Shown here piece after piece: positions 39,686 to 40,119 of a DNA stretch of 40,119 nt. Location of the stretch: positions 1-40,119 of the forward strand of contig JAZTWH010000019.1 of assembly GCA_045635765.1 (NCBI GenBank), in the 5' to 3' direction. Each line of letters begins with the position of its first letter. Positions within the stretch are counted from its first letter, which is position 1. Below the pieces are notes generated by a model. It was not told where the DNA came from. It did no database searches and was given only the letters and a program-made list of their open reading frames with translations. This DNA is from RGIG995 sp045635765. Its GTDB lineage: Bacteria > Bacillota > Clostridia > Oscillospirales > UBA644. Position numbers and translations under genes: made by a program.

Positions 39686-40119
39686 TTACTTCCCGGCTTT
39701 CAACGCCCGGGCACCGATGTCCTTGCGCCAAAATGCATTTTCAAACGTAATCTTATCTACTGCTTCGTAAGCGGCGTCGAGAGCTTCCCGGAGGGTCTCC
39801 CCCGTCCCGGTGACGCCCAAGACCCGGCCTCCGGCGGTCAAAAGTTTTCCGTCGGAAATCTTCGCCCCGGCCACGTAGACCCGATGGGATACCTCTTCGG
39901 GCAGAGAAATTTCAAATCCCGTCTCATACTTTTGGGGGTATCCCCGGGAGGCCATGACCACGCAGGCACAAGAGCCTTCCTTGAACCGAACCAGATCCGG
40001 GGTCAGCGTTCCGTCGGTGGTGGCCTTCATGACGGTCAGAAGGTCGCTTTCCAGCAGGGGCAGAACCACCTGGGTCTCCGGATCGCCGAACCGGCAGTTG
40101 TATTCAATGACCTTAGGAC
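39686..40119 (-). CDS. purD: Phosphoribosylamine--glycine ligase, C-terminal part
   Basis: PurD makes GAR from phosphoribosylamine and glycine. Only the last 143 or so residues are in the window. They start at VIEYNCRFGDPETQ, the conserved ATP-grasp end motif, followed by LLESDL and the C-domain with ACVVMASRGYPQ-type sequence and a GRVLGVTGTG loop. The end fits the family. The start is beyond the right edge. It is the first visible gene of the purD-purL-fhs-rdgB operon, read on the minus strand. Confidence 0.95.
   Translation of the reverse strand, partial: PKVIEYNCRFGDPETQVVLPLLESDLLTVMKATTDGTLTPDLVRFKEGSCACVVMASRGYPQKYETGFEISLPEEVSHRVYVAGAKISDGKLLTAGGRVLGVTGTGETLREALDAAYEAVDKITFENAFWRKDIGARALKAGK

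Overview
The window looks like a chromosomal segment of a Gram-positive anaerobe of the class Clostridia with mid-range GC. Evidence: strong AGGAGG-type ribosome sites, frequent GTG/TTG starts, TTGACA-17-TATAAT promoters, the MEP isoprenoid pathway (dxr, ispG), a single-chain PurL of about 1230 residues, the long Firmicutes-type GalT, and families common in Clostridia (DUF512 radical SAM, YetF/DUF421 with DUF4363, DUF6472, TmcAL beside acetate kinase). No rRNA, tRNA or CRISPR array was recognised. The species cannot be fixed from sequence alone.

Layout. 1-6489 is mostly minus strand: der (cut by the window edge), a DUF512 radical-SAM protein, rpmF and its partner yceD, galK, a yetF/DUF4363 pair, and ackA. 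6511-16380 is plus strand: tmcAL, then a housekeeping run pyrH-frr-uppS-cdsA-dxr-rseP-ispG (nucleotide, ribosome recycling, undecaprenyl, phospholipid and isoprenoid functions), then prfA and a HAD phosphatase. A minus-strand CPBP-like membrane protein follows (16564-17634).

17843-28466 is the accessory core: a compact, one-directional, phage-derived cluster. In order it holds a terminase small-subunit-like gene, large terminase, portal, scaffold, P22-like major capsid, connector proteins, tail terminator, tail tube, Gp15 chaperone, a 50-residue protein, a tail hub, a degenerate amidase with a SPOR domain, a BppU-like protein, a 46-residue protein, two holin-like proteins and an NlpC/P60-type endolysin. 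No integrase, repressor, replication genes, tape measure, distal tail protein or receptor-binding fibre is visible. It looks like a remodelled or domesticated packaging and lysis module rather than a normal prophage. Its upstream region carries a 16-bp element matching, at 15 of 16 positions, an operator of the metal-resistance operon 16 kb away.

28584-40119: a YgjP-like metallopeptidase (plus), then minus-strand galT with a DUF6472 protein, a cadC-like regulator / HMA chaperone / Zn-Cd ATPase operon with two clear operators, and a purine/one-carbon operon purD(partial)-purL-fhs-rdgB.

Two short tandem-repeat arrays stand out. One runs at about 35 bp into the start of dxr, the other at 28 bp out of the end of the CPBP-like gene. 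Each resembles the gene end it touches.
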